Source of the DNA: Streptomyces sp. 35G-GA-8
Lineage (GTDB): Bacteria > Actinomycetota > Actinomycetes > Streptomycetales > Streptomycetaceae
Direction of reading: 5' to 3'
DNA length: 64,000 nt
Assembly: GCF_023534745.1 (NCBI RefSeq)
Contig: NZ_JAMHJQ010000008.1
Location: 248,406 to 312,405, forward strand
Below, piece by piece: positions 63,938 to 64,000 of this stretch. The notes beneath the pieces were generated by a model. It saw nothing but the letters and a program-made list of their open reading frames with translations. It searched no databases and was not told the origin of the DNA. The stretch's first letter is position 1, and every line of letters starts with the position of its first letter. Position numbers and translations under genes: made by a program.

Positions 63938-63961
63938 CGGGCCCCGCTGCTACGAGGCCCG
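63938..63961 (+). terminator. Weak hairpin after the DUF5703 gene
   Basis: CGGGCC (63938-63943) pairs with GGCCCG (63956-63961) around a 12-base loop, shortly after the stop codon. The stem is short and has no U-run next to it; the remainder of the window to 64000 has no gene. Confidence 0.35.
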
Positions 63962-64000
63962 CCCTGTCCTGCCTTGTTCCGTTTTCGGTGTGCTTTCCGC

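Noticed and set aside
1-64000. CRISPR array, insertion sequence, prophage, attachment site, tRNA or rRNA
   Set aside because: No regularly spaced repeats, transposase or integrase motifs, or tRNA-like cloverleaf sequences were seen anywhere in the window; this is conserved core chromosome.

Overview
The window is a high-GC actinobacterial chromosome segment, almost certainly Streptomyces. GC-biased codons and GTG starts are common. It encodes a complete Pup-proteasome system, a mycothiol enzyme (MshC), a gyl-type glycerol operon, twin WYL regulators of the PafB/PafC type and a ParJ/PAC2 protein. It reads as conserved core chromosome. I see no phage, insertion sequence, tRNA, rRNA or CRISPR array.

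Layout, left to right. 1-8.9 kb: the edge of a possible minus-strand gene, a stand-alone 5'-3' exonuclease, a siderophore-interacting reductase behind an iron box, a DrrAB-type ABC exporter with a PadR regulator, a photolyase, a DinB-like protein, a methyltransferase and a divergent XRE-cupin regulator. 8.9-18.9 kb (minus strand): a HelY-like Ski2 helicase, tatC, tatA, two small conserved genes, pafC, pafB, two FKBP prolyl isomerases and pafA (Pup ligase). 18.9-21.3 kb: an MFS transporter and a divergent LacI regulator, which split the Pup locus. 21.4-27.2 kb (minus strand): mpa/arc, dop, pup, prcB, prcA. 27.4-35.5 kb: ferredoxin, a membrane-anchored protein, trmI, an M50 protease, a RecB-type nuclease, an orphan response regulator, an orphan family-5 binding protein and a HAD phosphatase. 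35.6-44.4 kb: metH, then gylR and glpF-glpK-glpD. 44.5-51.1 kb: a GntR/FadR regulator convergent with a five-gene operon (fuconate-dehydratase-like enzyme, SDR, sugar binding protein, ABC ATPase, permease). 51.3-64 kb: ParJ/PAC2, mshC, a PI3/4-kinase-like protein, DUF3090, a histidine phosphatase, CorA, a ferritin-like protein, an LLM oxidoreductase, an aldo/keto reductase, a degenerate RecD2-like protein, a hypothetical protein and DUF5703.

How the genes work together. Dop deamidates the Gln-ended Pup, PafA attaches it to substrates, and Mpa (ending in Gln-Tyr-Leu) feeds them to the PrcA/PrcB core. PafB and PafC are known in mycobacteria as a DNA-damage transcription activator. The most interesting signal here is that promoter-like sequences matching the mycobacterial PafBC/RecA-NDp motif (TTGTCRGTG-N8-TAnnnT) lie at leaderless-start spacing before the 5'-3' exonuclease, the RecB-type nuclease and, more weakly, the HelY-like helicase. 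This suggests a local PafBC repair regulon beside its own regulator. Other regulatory circuits readable from the DNA are a DmdR/IdeR iron box, a repeated 11-mer shared by the GntR gene and the fuconate operon, repeated GylR-type sites, and palindromes for the PadR, LacI and XRE-cupin regulators.
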